Shown here one piece after another: positions 1 to 7,534 of a stretch of 22,010 nucleotides of DNA. Position 1 is the stretch's first letter; each line of letters starts with the position of its first letter. The notes under the pieces were generated by a model that saw only the letters and a program-made list of their open reading frames with translations, searched no databases and was not told the origin of the DNA. Source of the DNA: a virus; IMG/VR virus record IMGVR_UViG_3300032117_001085, positions 1-22,010 of that record. One strand, given 5' to 3'. Made by a program: the position numbers and the translations under genes.

Positions 1-41
1 GAGTGACCAGGTAATATACTATTATTATGAGCGACCATGCT

Positions 42-437
42 TTAACGCCTCATACGAGCGATATCGACTGCCTGCTCATCACTAAAAATCGGTACTGCAT
101 TGCTTTTATGCATGGTGGCAATGCCTTTTACCTTGTCACCAGTGTAAATTTTGGAAGGTGACAATGTTGCAACACCTAGTCCACTATTCAAACTTTTAAT
201 ATGGTCTGTAGTGTTTCTACCGGATGGAATACTTAAACTGTAACCAGTAGAGCTCAAACTTTCAGATGTCAACGCACGACGACGTTTTTTTTCTTCTAGC
301 TCAAGGCCTTGCCGTTTGAGCAATTCTTTCCAACTTTCTTCCAACTGTTCTGCCTTTCTTTTTGCCTCTGCTGAAGCGAATTTCTTTTTGCCTTTCTTTT
401 TGCCGGTGGTACTGAGCCACGGACCTTCTAAATGCAT
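42..437 (-). CDS. Lys/Arg-rich hypothetical phage protein
   Basis: This 131-aa protein is last in the long minus-strand operon. The first half is very basic (residues about 10-55, with runs such as GKKKGKKKF and EEKKRRR) and is predicted to be helical. The last 25 residues (HKSNAVPIFSDEQAVDIARMRR) look like a compact conserved tail. I remember similar tails in unnamed marine phage proteins, but know no function. I chose the ATG at 437 over the in-frame TTG at 455 because the TTG has no ribosome binding site, whereas GGAG lies upstream of the ATG, with a rather long spacer. It lies 62 bp beyond iscA. A nucleic-acid or structural role would fit the charge, but nothing in the sequence proves it. 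Confidence 0.75.
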   Translation of the reverse strand: MHLEGPWLSTTGKKKGKKKFASAEAKRKAEQLEESWKELLKRQGLELEEKKRRRALTSESLSSTGYSLSIPSGRNTTDHIKSLNSGLGVATLSPSKIYTGDKVKGIATMHKSNAVPIFSDEQAVDIARMRR

Positions 438-499
438 ACTCAAATTATTCTCCAAAAGTTATAACAATATTAATATTATACTGTCAATTTTGGTAAATG

Positions 500-826
500 T
501 CAAACACGAAAACTTTCACCGCAACCGCAACGGTCACGCTCATTTGGATTGACAAAATCAAATCCTTCATTGAGTCCATTGCGGACCCAATCCATTGTAA
601 GCCCATTCAAGTACGGATCATCTTTTAGACTTACCAGTACACAAAAGTCATTTTGGGCATAATTTATAACACCTTCTTCGCCGTCATACTTATCCACATA
701 TTCTAGCACGTAGGCCAGGCCCGAGCAACCGGTAGTTCTTACGCCTATGCGAATGCCAACGCCTTTACCGCGTTTGGCAAGATTTTGTTTAATTTTAGCC
801 TTGGCTGTGTCTGTTACGATAATCAT
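500..826 (-). CDS. iscA: IscA-type A-type Fe-S carrier protein
   Basis: This 108-aa protein has the full A-type carrier pattern: TTGCSGLAY with Cys34, and CGCGESF near the C-terminus with Cys100 and Cys102. These three cysteines bind iron or an Fe-S cluster in the family, which passes clusters from the IscU scaffold to apo-proteins in the cytoplasm. Length and sequence are very close to E. coli IscA, including RGKG, GVRT and EGFxFxNPN. The start at 826 lies 32 nt inside the end of iscU, so the two genes are translationally coupled. The order iscU-iscA is that of bacterial isc operons, but iscS, hscA, hscB and fdx are missing here, so sulfur must come from the host cysteine desulfurase. It is probably a host-derived auxiliary metabolic gene. 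Confidence 0.96.
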   Translation of the reverse strand: MIIVTDTAKAKIKQNLAKRGKGVGIRIGVRTTGCSGLAYVLEYVDKYDGEEGVINYAQNDFCVLVSLKDDPYLNGLTMDWVRNGLNEGFDFVNPNERDRCGCGESFRV

Positions 827-1181
827 TAATAGCCGCTTTGATAGCGTCCTCTGCTAGAATTGAACAATGTATCTTTACTGGGGGTAATGCTAGTTCTTCG
901 GCAATTTGGGAATTTTTAAGGTTAACAGCATCATCAATATGCATACCCTTAACCCACTCTGTAACCAACGACGAACTGGCGATTGCTGAACCGCATCCAT
1001 ATGTCTTGAAACGAGCATCTCTAATAATACCATCTTCATCTACCTTTATTTGTAATTTCATGACATCACCACAGGCCGGTGCTCCAACCATGCCTGTACC
1101 AACAGTAGGATCATTCTTATCAAACGATCCTACATTGCGTGGATTTTCATAATGATCAATAACTTTGTCCGAATATGCCAT
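795..1181 (-). CDS. iscU: IscU Fe-S cluster scaffold protein
   Basis: This 128-aa protein has the same length as E. coli IscU and is close to it along its whole length. All functional residues are visible: Cys37 and Asp39 in GAPACGDV, Cys63 in TYGCGSAIASS, and His105-Cys106 behind the LPPVK motif (99-103) that the HscA chaperone recognises. IscU takes sulfur from IscS and iron to build a [2Fe-2S] cluster. The start at 1181 has the ribosome binding site AAGGAAAGTAT. Intact LPPVK implies that the protein still uses the host HscA/HscB machinery. The high similarity suggests rather recent capture from a beta- or gammaproteobacterium. Hosts that only have Suf would be poor partners. Confidence 0.97.
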   Translation of the reverse strand: MAYSDKVIDHYENPRNVGSFDKNDPTVGTGMVGAPACGDVMKLQIKVDEDGIIRDARFKTYGCGSAIASSSLVTEWVKGMHIDDAVNLKNSQIAEELALPPVKIHCSILAEDAIKAAINDYRNRHSQG

Positions 1182-1190
1182 ATACTTTCC

Positions 1191-2234
1191 TTAGGGTAAG
1201 GTTTTTAAATAAGTGTTATGATAGTTTTCCAACATGAACATCCAGTATGGATCTATCGCACTAAAACTACTTATTTGTTTTTGCTTGTGTTTAGCATAAT
1301 GAGTTTCACCGAAAACATCAGACAATATACTACGCATCTGCCAACGATGTGTGTTTGGATCGCCTTTAACTAGGGTAAAAGGTTCATTTGTACTAACTGC
1401 CCAAGTTTGAAAATCATCTGTGCTGAAAAATCCTAGTATATTTTCAGCAACTTCTTTTGTCAACTGTGTACGATGTTCGTACAAAGCTGTGTACCAATCC
1501 AAATTAAAAATACAAAGCCATCGTAAATCTGCTACAGTTTCTATTGGACGTGGGCTAGATTTAATAACAGGATCTAAAAATTCTAATAATTCTGGATTGA
1601 TATTGGTCTTGTAATCTTCGTAGATAGTTTCCGCAGTCCCCAATGTATGATGGAACATGGCAGTATTGCCATTGGCAAAGAAATCATCAGTGGGTCCAAA
1701 TAATTGATTACCGCACATGCCGCTGACATACACACCGTCGAATTCTTTAAAATTATATTCGTTTCGTGCGGCTACTTTGATATTATATTTAAATTCTTTA
1801 CTAATCCTACGATCAAACAAATCGCCTGATTCTATAACGCTATTGTATGTTCCGTAGACTCTAACTTGATCTGCATCTTTGGCATATTTTTGTAACATGA
1901 ATAATATAAATGTACTGTCAATGCCGCCACTCCACATGACATTGATTGGTACATCTAAATCTATTAATTCTTTAGCACGTTGTTCTGCTACTTCAAAAAA
2001 ACTACGATTGTAATTGGGCTGTCTTGGTGGGATAGGATGAAGCCCTTTACTCATTTTTAAATAATGAGGAAGAGCTCCAGTTCTGTCATAGATTACGTTG
2101 TGTCTATTTAAACCAAATCGTTCGTAGTTATCGATTAGTTCATCAGTTTTGTCGTAGGAAAAGAAAATTTCTAAATCGCTAGGACACTTTTTTAAGATAG
2201 TAGAGACGGCATGTACATTATAATACAGTATCAT
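1191..2234 (-). CDS. PP-loop ATPase, asparagine-synthase-like
   Basis: This 347-aa protein carries an ATP-pyrophosphatase P-loop, SGGIDST at residues 102-108, after a beta strand (INVMW). This motif marks enzymes that adenylate a carbonyl or carboxylate substrate, such as asparagine synthetase, QueC, TilS and GMP synthetase. The C-terminal part, with a basic HYAKHKQKQ segment, resembles the synthetase domain of asparagine synthases. The N-terminal Cys2 glutaminase domain of class B enzymes is absent: the N-terminus is a short non-Cys region. It may use free ammonia or modify another substrate. The start at 2234 follows AAGGATATAG. It sits 9 nt upstream of iscU and 8 nt behind the DctP-like gene, so it belongs to the operon. 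The fold is clear but the substrate cannot be read from the sequence. Confidence 0.85.
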   Translation of the reverse strand: MILYYNVHAVSTILKKCPSDLEIFFSYDKTDELIDNYERFGLNRHNVIYDRTGALPHYLKMSKGLHPIPPRQPNYNRSFFEVAEQRAKELIDLDVPINVMWSGGIDSTFILFMLQKYAKDADQVRVYGTYNSVIESGDLFDRRISKEFKYNIKVAARNEYNFKEFDGVYVSGMCGNQLFGPTDDFFANGNTAMFHHTLGTAETIYEDYKTNINPELLEFLDPVIKSSPRPIETVADLRWLCIFNLDWYTALYEHRTQLTKEVAENILGFFSTDDFQTWAVSTNEPFTLVKGDPNTHRWQMRSILSDVFGETHYAKHKQKQISSFSAIDPYWMFMLENYHNTYLKTLP

Positions 2235-2242
2235 CTATATCC

Positions 2243-3187
2243 TTATTGTGTTTTAATTTGATCTACTAATCCAGAAGTAAAATAGTCAGCAAACTTTGTA
2301 TAAACAATTTGTGTAGCATCTGCGAAACGTTGTTGTTCTTCAGACGACATACGAATAACTTCGATACCATCTGCTTCGGCACGGAGTTGTGTTTGAATTA
2401 CATCATCGATACTGATAGTACGTTCGTAACGTGCGGCAACTTGTGCTGATTCACTTACGATTGTTTGTAATTCTGGGGTTAGTGTATTCCAGAAGTCAGT
2501 ACCAACTAGAATGCTTGTTAGAAACAAACTGTGTTCTGTATGATTAATATAGTTGCTTACTTTAGCTTGATTCAATGCATAGATACGTGGATAAGTACTT
2601 TCCCCGATGGTAACGTTAGCCTTACCTAAATTTTCAGTAAGTTCTTCCAATTCCATTGGAACTACATCAGCACCTAATGTCTTGAATGTTTCGATAGCAA
2701 CTGGACTGAAACTTGTACGTAGCTTAACACCACGTAAGTCTTCAATTCGACTAACTGCTTCGTTTCCTGGGATAATACGGAAACCACCTGAATATGTAAA
2801 TGCTAGACCTTTAATCTTTTTAGATTCTTGCAAACTGTCTAACAACTGTTTACCAACTGCACCTTCGAACACACGACTAGCATGGTCGTGGTCTTTAAAT
2901 AAGAATGGCAAATCTAATGCAAAGAAATCTTTGTTGATTTTACCTAGTGTAATTGTGTATGTCTGACTCATTTCGATAGCACCGCTATCTAATAAATCTA
3001 CTAGACTATGTTTATCAACTACTACACCGTTATTATATTTCTCTGAGTATTCGCTCATAGTCATAACTTCGATGTCTAGTTGCTCAGGAGCACGAGCATT
3101 TACTTCTGCGGCAAATACTTTAGCGGCACGAAGAAACAATTCAATTGGTTCATGTGCTAATACCCATTTTACGTGCTTTTTATTCAT
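2243..3187 (-). CDS. DctP-family solute-binding protein lacking a signal peptide
   Basis: This 314-aa protein matches the TRAP-transporter periplasmic receptor family (DctP). Visible signatures are FFALDLPFLFKDHDHA, GGFR with the loop after it, EDLRGVKLRT with the conserved ligand-binding Arg, TLGADVVPM, and FWNTLTPELQ near the C-terminus. I chose the ATG at 3187 because TTGGAG lies 8 nt before it. The longer reading begins with a TTG at 3226 without a binding site and overlaps the preceding gene. The chosen N-terminus, MNKKHVKWVLAHEP, goes straight into the first beta strand of the mature domain. There is no export signal, and no DctQ or DctM membrane subunit is nearby. It would stay in the cytoplasm or be packaged, so its role is probably not transport in the usual sense. 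Confidence 0.88.
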   Translation of the reverse strand: MNKKHVKWVLAHEPIELFLRAAKVFAAEVNARAPEQLDIEVMTMSEYSEKYNNGVVVDKHSLVDLLDSGAIEMSQTYTITLGKINKDFFALDLPFLFKDHDHASRVFEGAVGKQLLDSLQESKKIKGLAFTYSGGFRIIPGNEAVSRIEDLRGVKLRTSFSPVAIETFKTLGADVVPMELEELTENLGKANVTIGESTYPRIYALNQAKVSNYINHTEHSLFLTSILVGTDFWNTLTPELQTIVSESAQVAARYERTISIDDVIQTQLRAEADGIEVIRMSSEEQQRFADATQIVYTKFADYFTSGLVDQIKTQ

Positions 3188-3464
3188 ATTTAAAACTCCA
3201 AGTTTCCGATTGTGTTCTAGCGTCAACTACACGCTTTATTACATGTGCTTTTTTAGCTATGAGTTCTCTAATAACTTCTTCGCTAGGTAGCTTATCATTA
3301 TTTATCAACTTAGAAACTGGTATTAGCAAACTTCTATGCCCGTATTCTTTTACATTTGAATTATAAAAGAAATAGTCTTTTATTGAAAATAAGTTGTTCA
3401 ACGGGCCTTTAACTGGAAATTCGTTTATTTCAAGTATGTATTCATTGAGAAAGGCTTGGGTCAT
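3180..3464 (-). CDS. hypothetical 94-aa protein
   Basis: I do not recognise this protein. It has no cysteines, no membrane segment and a mixed composition: an acidic N-terminal third (NEYILEINEF) and a helical, basic C-terminal third (SEEVIRELIAKKAHVIKRVV). Its start at 3464 follows a good binding site (GGGAG), lies 23 nt inside the DUF2061 gene, and its stop overlaps the next gene start by 8 nt. It is therefore a well-embedded member of the operon. Confidence 0.8.
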   Translation of the reverse strand: MTQAFLNEYILEINEFPVKGPLNNLFSIKDYFFYNSNVKEYGHRSLLIPVSKLINNDKLPSEEVIRELIAKKAHVIKRVVDARTQSETWSFKYE

Positions 3465-3675
3465 TTACTTGTCTCCCTGTATCTATAAGATTCCACGCTC
3501 TTTCGTGGAAATAATACAATACACTATTAACTACTAGAGCAAAACTAACAACGCCCAGTCCGACCCAAGGATTTCCACTGGCAAGCCATCCGCCAAAGAA
3601 ATTAGTAATTGTTACTAGAATTCTCCAGGTAACCACTTTGCCCAAACTACGCATGGCTTTTTCATAAAACTTCAT
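3442..3675 (-). CDS. DUF2061 small membrane protein
   Basis: This 77-aa protein has the DUF2061 pattern: an N-terminal amphipathic basic helix with RSLGKVVTWRILVTITNF, two short membrane segments (about 18-34 and 38-56), and the family hallmark LYYFHERAWNLI. The family consists of small predicted inner-membrane proteins of unknown function in many proteobacteria and in marine phages. The ATG at 3675 is fused to the stop of the previous gene in a TAATG overlap, which favours this start over a TTG 30 nt upstream and implies translation by reinitiation. Confidence 0.88.
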   Translation of the reverse strand: MKFYEKAMRSLGKVVTWRILVTITNFFGGWLASGNPWVGLGVVSFALVVNSVLYYFHERAWNLIDTGRQVNDPSLSQ

Positions 3676-3980
3676 TAGTTGGGTACCAATACTGTTCTGT
3701 AACAATTACAACTGGCATCTAAAATAGCTTCCCAATGATAACCTGCTGGCTGTGGATATGTTGGAGCGGCTGGAGGAGGATAAACAGGCTGTGGTTGAAC
3801 TATAACTACATCAGGCTGTCTAGGACGAGCTAGTTCATATCCAATAACGCCTCCTATAACACTAGGTACTACCCATCCATATCCTGGACGATAAACATAA
3901 TGTCCTCCGCCGTGATGCCACTGAGCATTTGCTGTTCCTACAACTGCAAATAAAAATAACGCTATGATAATTTTTTTCAT
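3675..3980 (-). CDS. secreted Gly/Pro/Tyr-rich small protein
   Basis: This 101-aa protein has a clear Sec signal peptide, MKKIIIALFLFAVVGTANA, with an Ala-x-Ala cleavage site after residue 19. The mature part begins WHHGGGHYVYRPGYGW, has a small glycine-rich stretch (VIGGVIGYELA), a proline-rich middle (QPQPVYPPPAAPTYPQP) and ends with a CNC cysteine pair. It resembles short bacterial periplasmic or outer-surface proteins of unknown role. The ATG at 3980 has GAAGGAC before it and lies just after the stop of the 353-aa gene. Longer in-frame starts at 4007 (GTG) and 3995 would spoil the signal peptide. It was probably acquired from a host, and may act in the envelope during infection. Confidence 0.82.
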   Translation of the reverse strand: MKKIIIALFLFAVVGTANAQWHHGGGHYVYRPGYGWVVPSVIGGVIGYELARPRQPDVVIVQPQPVYPPPAAPTYPQPAGYHWEAILDASCNCYRTVLVPN

Positions 3981-3981
3981 T

Positions 3982-5043
3982 TTATTGTCCTTCATTGATA
4001 GTTGCACAAACTGAGTAACTTATTCTAAGCACAGGAATTGCAAGGCTTAATCCAAATAAACTAAGAATAGCATCGATTGCTTTTATAAATTCTGCTAAAA
4101 TTCCTGCTAAAAAATTAGCAATGAATAATTTCATATCAGCTAATAGCTGGTTAATATCTTTCCAAGGAAAATCTACATGTGGATTCAACGGAAACAGCCA
4201 ATCAAATGGTTTTCCTATTATAGGCAATCTAAAATTTTTAACATAGTTAATAAGATCCTCTGCGGTTACAACTGTTTTATTTAAAGCCGCTTTACATGCC
4301 GCAATTAGGGCATCCAATATTTCCTGGACTGTTGGACCACCAGTTTCAAACAAAAACAATACTTCTTCTAATATTGCGTTGACAGCAGAATTCCAAATAG
4401 TAGACCAAGTAAATGGAGGACTAGGTTGTTCTGTAATATAATCATACGCTGTCAGGCCTAGTTTGATTGCATCCAGAATACTTTTTATTTTTTGAATTAA
4501 AGAACCCCACAGACTCACTAGAATATTTTTACAAATAGTAGGAATATCAACAGGAGGAGAATCAACTCCACTAAATGGTTGAAATGGTATGCCCAATAAA
4601 TTTAAAAGATGTTTTAGATCGTCTATAGCTGTGTTATATAAATTTGTAACAGATACTATTAACTTTTCATATAAATCATCACTAAACAAATCACTCACTG
4701 TTAAATTTAAAACTGGCAATGATAAATCAACATTTAATAAACTGCCAACAACTGCTTCTAATGCTTTGAGCAATGCATTTAATAATTTCCAAATAGGTTC
4801 TAAATAACTTTTCATGCAGTAGTTATAAAGACGAGAAATTGCTTCTTTGATATCAGCGTATGTATCAAACACCCCTGACGATTTACAACTCATACCTAAA
4901 AACTCAAAACTGATACCTGTTACAGTATATTTTGGATCGTTAGGCAAACTACCATAGACTGTGTCAAACATGCCTTGCATTGTGAAGGCTTTGTTTAAGT
5001 CTATAGTAGTAGTTGCAGGAAGTGATACAACGTTAAGCGTCAT
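3982..5043 (-). CDS. large helical, hydrophobic-patch protein of unknown function
   Basis: I do not recognise this 353-aa protein. It has many amphipathic helices rich in Leu, Ile and Ala (for example around residues 75-105, 180-205 and 310-340), split by proline-containing strands such as SLPVLNL, FQPFSGVDSPPVDIP and NPHVDFPWKDI. No signal peptide is seen. It has about ten Trp and Phe rich turns but no catalytic motif. The start at 5043 is 3 nt after the stop of the histone-like gene and has no strong binding site, so translation is probably coupled. A membrane-active or virion component is possible. Its place next to a secreted protein and a DUF2061 membrane protein hints at an envelope role, but this is inference. 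Confidence 0.75.
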   Translation of the reverse strand: MTLNVVSLPATTTIDLNKAFTMQGMFDTVYGSLPNDPKYTVTGISFEFLGMSCKSSGVFDTYADIKEAISRLYNYCMKSYLEPIWKLLNALLKALEAVVGSLLNVDLSLPVLNLTVSDLFSDDLYEKLIVSVTNLYNTAIDDLKHLLNLLGIPFQPFSGVDSPPVDIPTICKNILVSLWGSLIQKIKSILDAIKLGLTAYDYITEQPSPPFTWSTIWNSAVNAILEEVLFLFETGGPTVQEILDALIAACKAALNKTVVTAEDLINYVKNFRLPIIGKPFDWLFPLNPHVDFPWKDINQLLADMKLFIANFLAGILAEFIKAIDAILSLFGLSLAIPVLRISYSVCATINEGQ

Positions 5044-5046
5044 TTA

Positions 5047-5235
5047 TTATTTGGCTTCTTTACGAGCATTCTTAACTGCTGTTACATCGTTACGTGTATC
5101 TTTACATAGTTTGGCTAACTCTTGCAAGTGCTTACGAACACGAGTGCCTGCGGCGTTTACACCTTTGTCGTAGAACTTTTCAAAGTCGCCTTCCATTGCT
5201 TCTACTAATGCTGTGAATTCTTGATATTTTGACAT
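5047..5235 (-). CDS. Hc1-like histone H1 protein
   Basis: This 62-aa protein matches the short bacterial Hc1-like histone family. It has the core EGDFEKFYDKGVNAAGTRVRKHLQEL, with the typical phrase AGTRxRKxLQ, and a basic C-terminal helix ending KNARKEAK. Such proteins bind DNA non-specifically and condense chromosomes in chlamydiae and in several other bacteria. It lacks the long Lys/Ala tail of chlamydial proteins. The start has AAGGAGAATAC before it, one of the strongest sites in the operon, so the protein may be made in quantity. It could compact phage DNA or interfere with the host nucleoid. Confidence 0.82.
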   Translation of the reverse strand: MSKYQEFTALVEAMEGDFEKFYDKGVNAAGTRVRKHLQELAKLCKDTRNDVTAVKNARKEAK

Positions 5236-5244
5236 GTATTCTCC

Positions 5245-5535
5245 TTAAGCTAATTTAATGCCGGTTGTTTGTTCTGTATAACGATCTGCGGCGTCCTTGA
5301 TTGTTGGAGCTAATACCATTATACTATTTTTATTGATGGTGATTTCTGCATCTGGATCTGTAGTGAATAAAAATGGTACTAGACCAATTCCATCTTTAGT
5401 TGCTGTCAAGCACAAAGGCTTGCTAACTTTAACACCTAACGGACCGTCTTCTATTAGTTTGGCAACAATCTCTTCACCTGCTGTGGTTTTGATTGTTACA
5501 ACTTCTCCTTGTGCGATACCTTTATTGATTAACAT
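5245..5535 (-). CDS. small beta-rich (Sm/SH3-like) hypothetical protein
   Basis: This 96-aa protein has a predicted run of short beta strands: GEVVTIKTTAGEEIVAKL, then GVKVSKPLCLTA, then GLVPFLFTTDP and KNSIMVLAP. This is the pattern of a five-stranded Sm-like or SH3-like barrel, where the first strand pair (xVTIKTTxGEEIVAKL) is typical of LSm proteins. No catalytic residues are seen. I have seen similar unnamed small proteins in marine T4-like phages. The start at 5535 follows AAAGGTCTAAT and sits 1 nt after the glutaredoxin stop. RNA or protein binding is only a guess from the fold. Confidence 0.78.
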   Translation of the reverse strand: MLINKGIAQGEVVTIKTTAGEEIVAKLIEDGPLGVKVSKPLCLTATKDGIGLVPFLFTTDPDAEITINKNSIMVLAPTIKDAADRYTEQTTGIKLA

Positions 5536-5536
5536 A

Positions 5537-5767
5537 TTAGACCTTTTCGAAATGTTTCTTGAGTTCTGTGAACCCGCCTATTAATTTATCGTCTAAAAAT
5601 ATTTGTGGAACAGTTCTGGCATTGGGTACTGCTTCTAGTAACTGTTCACGTGTATAATCTTTGTTGATATTTCTTTCTTCAAATTCTATGCCTTTCATTT
5701 TGAGCAAGTTTTTAGCTTGATCACAAAATGGGCAGGCGTTTTTGCTCCATACTATCGCTTTTGACAT
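5537..5767 (-). CDS. glutaredoxin
   Basis: This 76-aa dithiol glutaredoxin has the active site CPFC (Cys12, Cys15), the cis-proline loop TVPQIF (52-57) and the GG pair (64-65) that bind glutathione. It reduces disulfides with glutathione and is the natural electron donor for class Ia ribonucleotide reductase, whose two subunits are encoded just upstream in the same operon. The ATG at 5767 is chosen since AAGGA lies 7 nt before it. The in-frame 23-residue upstream extension has no binding site and does not fit the family. The nrdB stop is 19 nt upstream. Confidence 0.95.
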   Translation of the reverse strand: MSKAIVWSKNACPFCDQAKNLLKMKGIEFEERNINKDYTREQLLEAVPNARTVPQIFLDDKLIGGFTELKKHFEKV

Positions 5768-5786
5768 ATTTCTTTCCTTTTTACTA

Positions 5787-6887
5787 TTATAATGCAGGCA
5801 AGGCATCATAGTCAATGCCTTCTGACATGACTCCAATTACATAATTGGTTGATTCTGATTCTTGTAATGCAGTTTGTTTACTGCTTGTGTTGACATGTTT
5901 ATTGAACCAAGGAATTGGTGTAGTTCTTGGTGCGGCTTGTTGATATTTGATACCAATATCTTTCAATGCTGAAACTGCTGTGTAATCCACAAAGTCTTTT
6001 AGAATGTTTGCGTTAAGTCCAATCACTGGGCCTTTACTAAACAAATAGTCTGCCCATTGTTTTTCTTCACGTATAACGTCCAGGTATAAGTTATAAACTT
6101 CAGCTTCACATTCCAGTTTAGCTTCAGCAAATCTTGAATCTTCTTTGACCACTTGATTGATCAAATAGGCTGTCCAACCTTTGTGTAGCAATTCGTCCTG
6201 TAGAATCAAACTGATAATGTTGCCGTTACCAATAAATATCTTGTTTTCTACCATAGCGAGAGAAGTAGCAAATGACACCATGAATCGGAAGGCTTCGAGG
6301 GCGTAACTAGCATTAAGAGCCAACCAAATGGCCTTGATATGTGTTTGTTCATTGATCTTTTCTCCGGATTCTTTACGGCAGTTGATAACGTGTAGAGCAT
6401 CATAGTAGTTGCCTACACTGGATGCCATGCTTACAATCTCTTCTGTATCATGGATAGTGTTGAACACATCTTTGGGCACATTATAGATGTTACGGATTAT
6501 GTGACTGTAGCTCTTGCTGTGGATGTTGGTTTCAAAGAAACCCCAGTTGTACATGAGAGCTTCAACTTCGGGCAAGGAACACACTGGAGTAAAAACTTGT
6601 GTGGGCCCTCGACCTTGAAGACTATCAAGTGCTGTTTGGCGTAATAGATTTGAGGTAAAGATATGTTTAACTGCATCGCTTGCGTCCTTAAAGTCATTTG
6701 CGTCTTTGGTAAGACTAATCTCTTCAGGTTGCCAGAAGAAGCCTCGGGCTGTCGCTTCAAAGTCTGCAATCTTCTTGTATTTAACTTCTTCGAATCGTTG
6801 AATAGTAACTGGGCCTGCTGGATCCAGAAACATTTTACGACTCAAATAGTCTGTTTTTGTTTTTAAATTATATTGTTCTTTGCTCAT
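5787..6887 (-). CDS. nrdB: ribonucleoside-diphosphate reductase class Ia, beta subunit
   Basis: This 366-aa subunit forms the diiron-tyrosyl radical that starts ribonucleotide reduction in NrdA. By motif I place the metal ligands at Asp88 (TALDSLQGR), Glu119 and His123 (ETNIHSKSY), Glu198 (YALEAFRF), Glu232 and His235 (DELLH), with the radical Tyr at 127. In E. coli the first pair is spaced E-x-x-H; here it reads E-T-N-I-H, one residue longer. The C-terminal tail (IGVMSEGIDYDALPAL) has the Tyr and acidic residues that dock onto NrdA. The start at 6887 has GGGA before it and overlaps the aldolase stop by ATGA. A TTG at 6920 was rejected for lack of a binding site. Confidence 0.96.
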   Translation of the reverse strand: MSKEQYNLKTKTDYLSRKMFLDPAGPVTIQRFEEVKYKKIADFEATARGFFWQPEEISLTKDANDFKDASDAVKHIFTSNLLRQTALDSLQGRGPTQVFTPVCSLPEVEALMYNWGFFETNIHSKSYSHIIRNIYNVPKDVFNTIHDTEEIVSMASSVGNYYDALHVINCRKESGEKINEQTHIKAIWLALNASYALEAFRFMVSFATSLAMVENKIFIGNGNIISLILQDELLHKGWTAYLINQVVKEDSRFAEAKLECEAEVYNLYLDVIREEKQWADYLFSKGPVIGLNANILKDFVDYTAVSALKDIGIKYQQAAPRTTPIPWFNKHVNTSSKQTALQESESTNYVIGVMSEGIDYDALPAL

Positions 6888-7534
6888 TGATATTTCCCTG
6901 ATGCAAGCACTATCTTGCAAATATGTTCTAATCGTTCAATATGCTCGTAGGCACGCCATGGGCTAGTATCAATAGCAACTACTCCATGACCTTTAATCCC
7001 TACGATATCATATTTTATATTGCCTTGTCCATCTAACCCTAATTTGTCAAAACATTGATCAGCAAGTTCTTGACTGATAGGAGGAACATCAGGTACATTA
7101 GGTGCTACCTTAGTATAACGACTAAGTTCTGGAAATGCATCGCTAATAGTACTAAGATCGATCCCGGCGTGCATTGCGGCAATACAGTAGGTAGGATGCA
7201 CATGAACAATAACTCTAACATTATTACTATGTTGTCCCATTTCTTTTTGTAGACCAAAGTGTAGAGGAATTTCTCCACTAGGTTTGAGAGCCGAGCTGAT
7301 ATCAGTGTATTCAATCTCTTGCCAATTGTAGCTGTTTGAACCAAAGCCGTTATCCCACTTGCCAATTTGTATTTTCTTAAATTGGTCTGGTTGTAGTGTT
7401 TGCTTACGCACACCACTTGGGGTGATATAAAAATGGTCACGACCGTGATGTCGTATGCTTACATTACCATCGCGACTGGTGATCCAATTTCGTTTATAGG
7501 CTTCTTGCAATACGTTACAGATAGTTTCTAACAT
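6884..7534 (-). CDS. class II aldolase/adducin family protein
   Basis: This 216-aa protein has the zinc aldolase fold seen in fuculose-phosphate aldolase, ribulose-phosphate epimerase AraD and methylthioribulose-phosphate dehydratase MtnB. I can see SRDGNVSIR (20-28, phosphate-binding SGNxS-like), the catalytic Glu88 in SGEIPLH, the zinc pair His111 and His113 in VHVHPTY, and the third zinc His183 in KGHG. The substrate is not clear; a sugar phosphate is likely. It is placed exactly between nrdA (TAATG overlap, 1 nt shared) and nrdB (ATGA overlap), so it is co-translated with the reductase. It may feed or drain pentose phosphates for nucleotide synthesis. Confidence 0.92.
   Translation of the reverse strand: MLETICNVLQEAYKRNWITSRDGNVSIRHHGRDHFYITPSGVRKQTLQPDQFKKIQIGKWDNGFGSNSYNWQEIEYTDISSALKPSGEIPLHFGLQKEMGQHSNNVRVIVHVHPTYCIAAMHAGIDLSTISDAFPELSRYTKVAPNVPDVPPISQELADQCFDKLGLDGQGNIKYDIVGIKGHGVVAIDTSPWRAYEHIERLEHICKIVLASGKYQ

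Noticed and set aside
2243-3226. Longer DctP-like protein starting at TTG 3226
   Set aside because: No ribosome binding site precedes TTG, the added residues do not form a signal peptide, and the ATG at 3187 has TTGGAG at the right distance.
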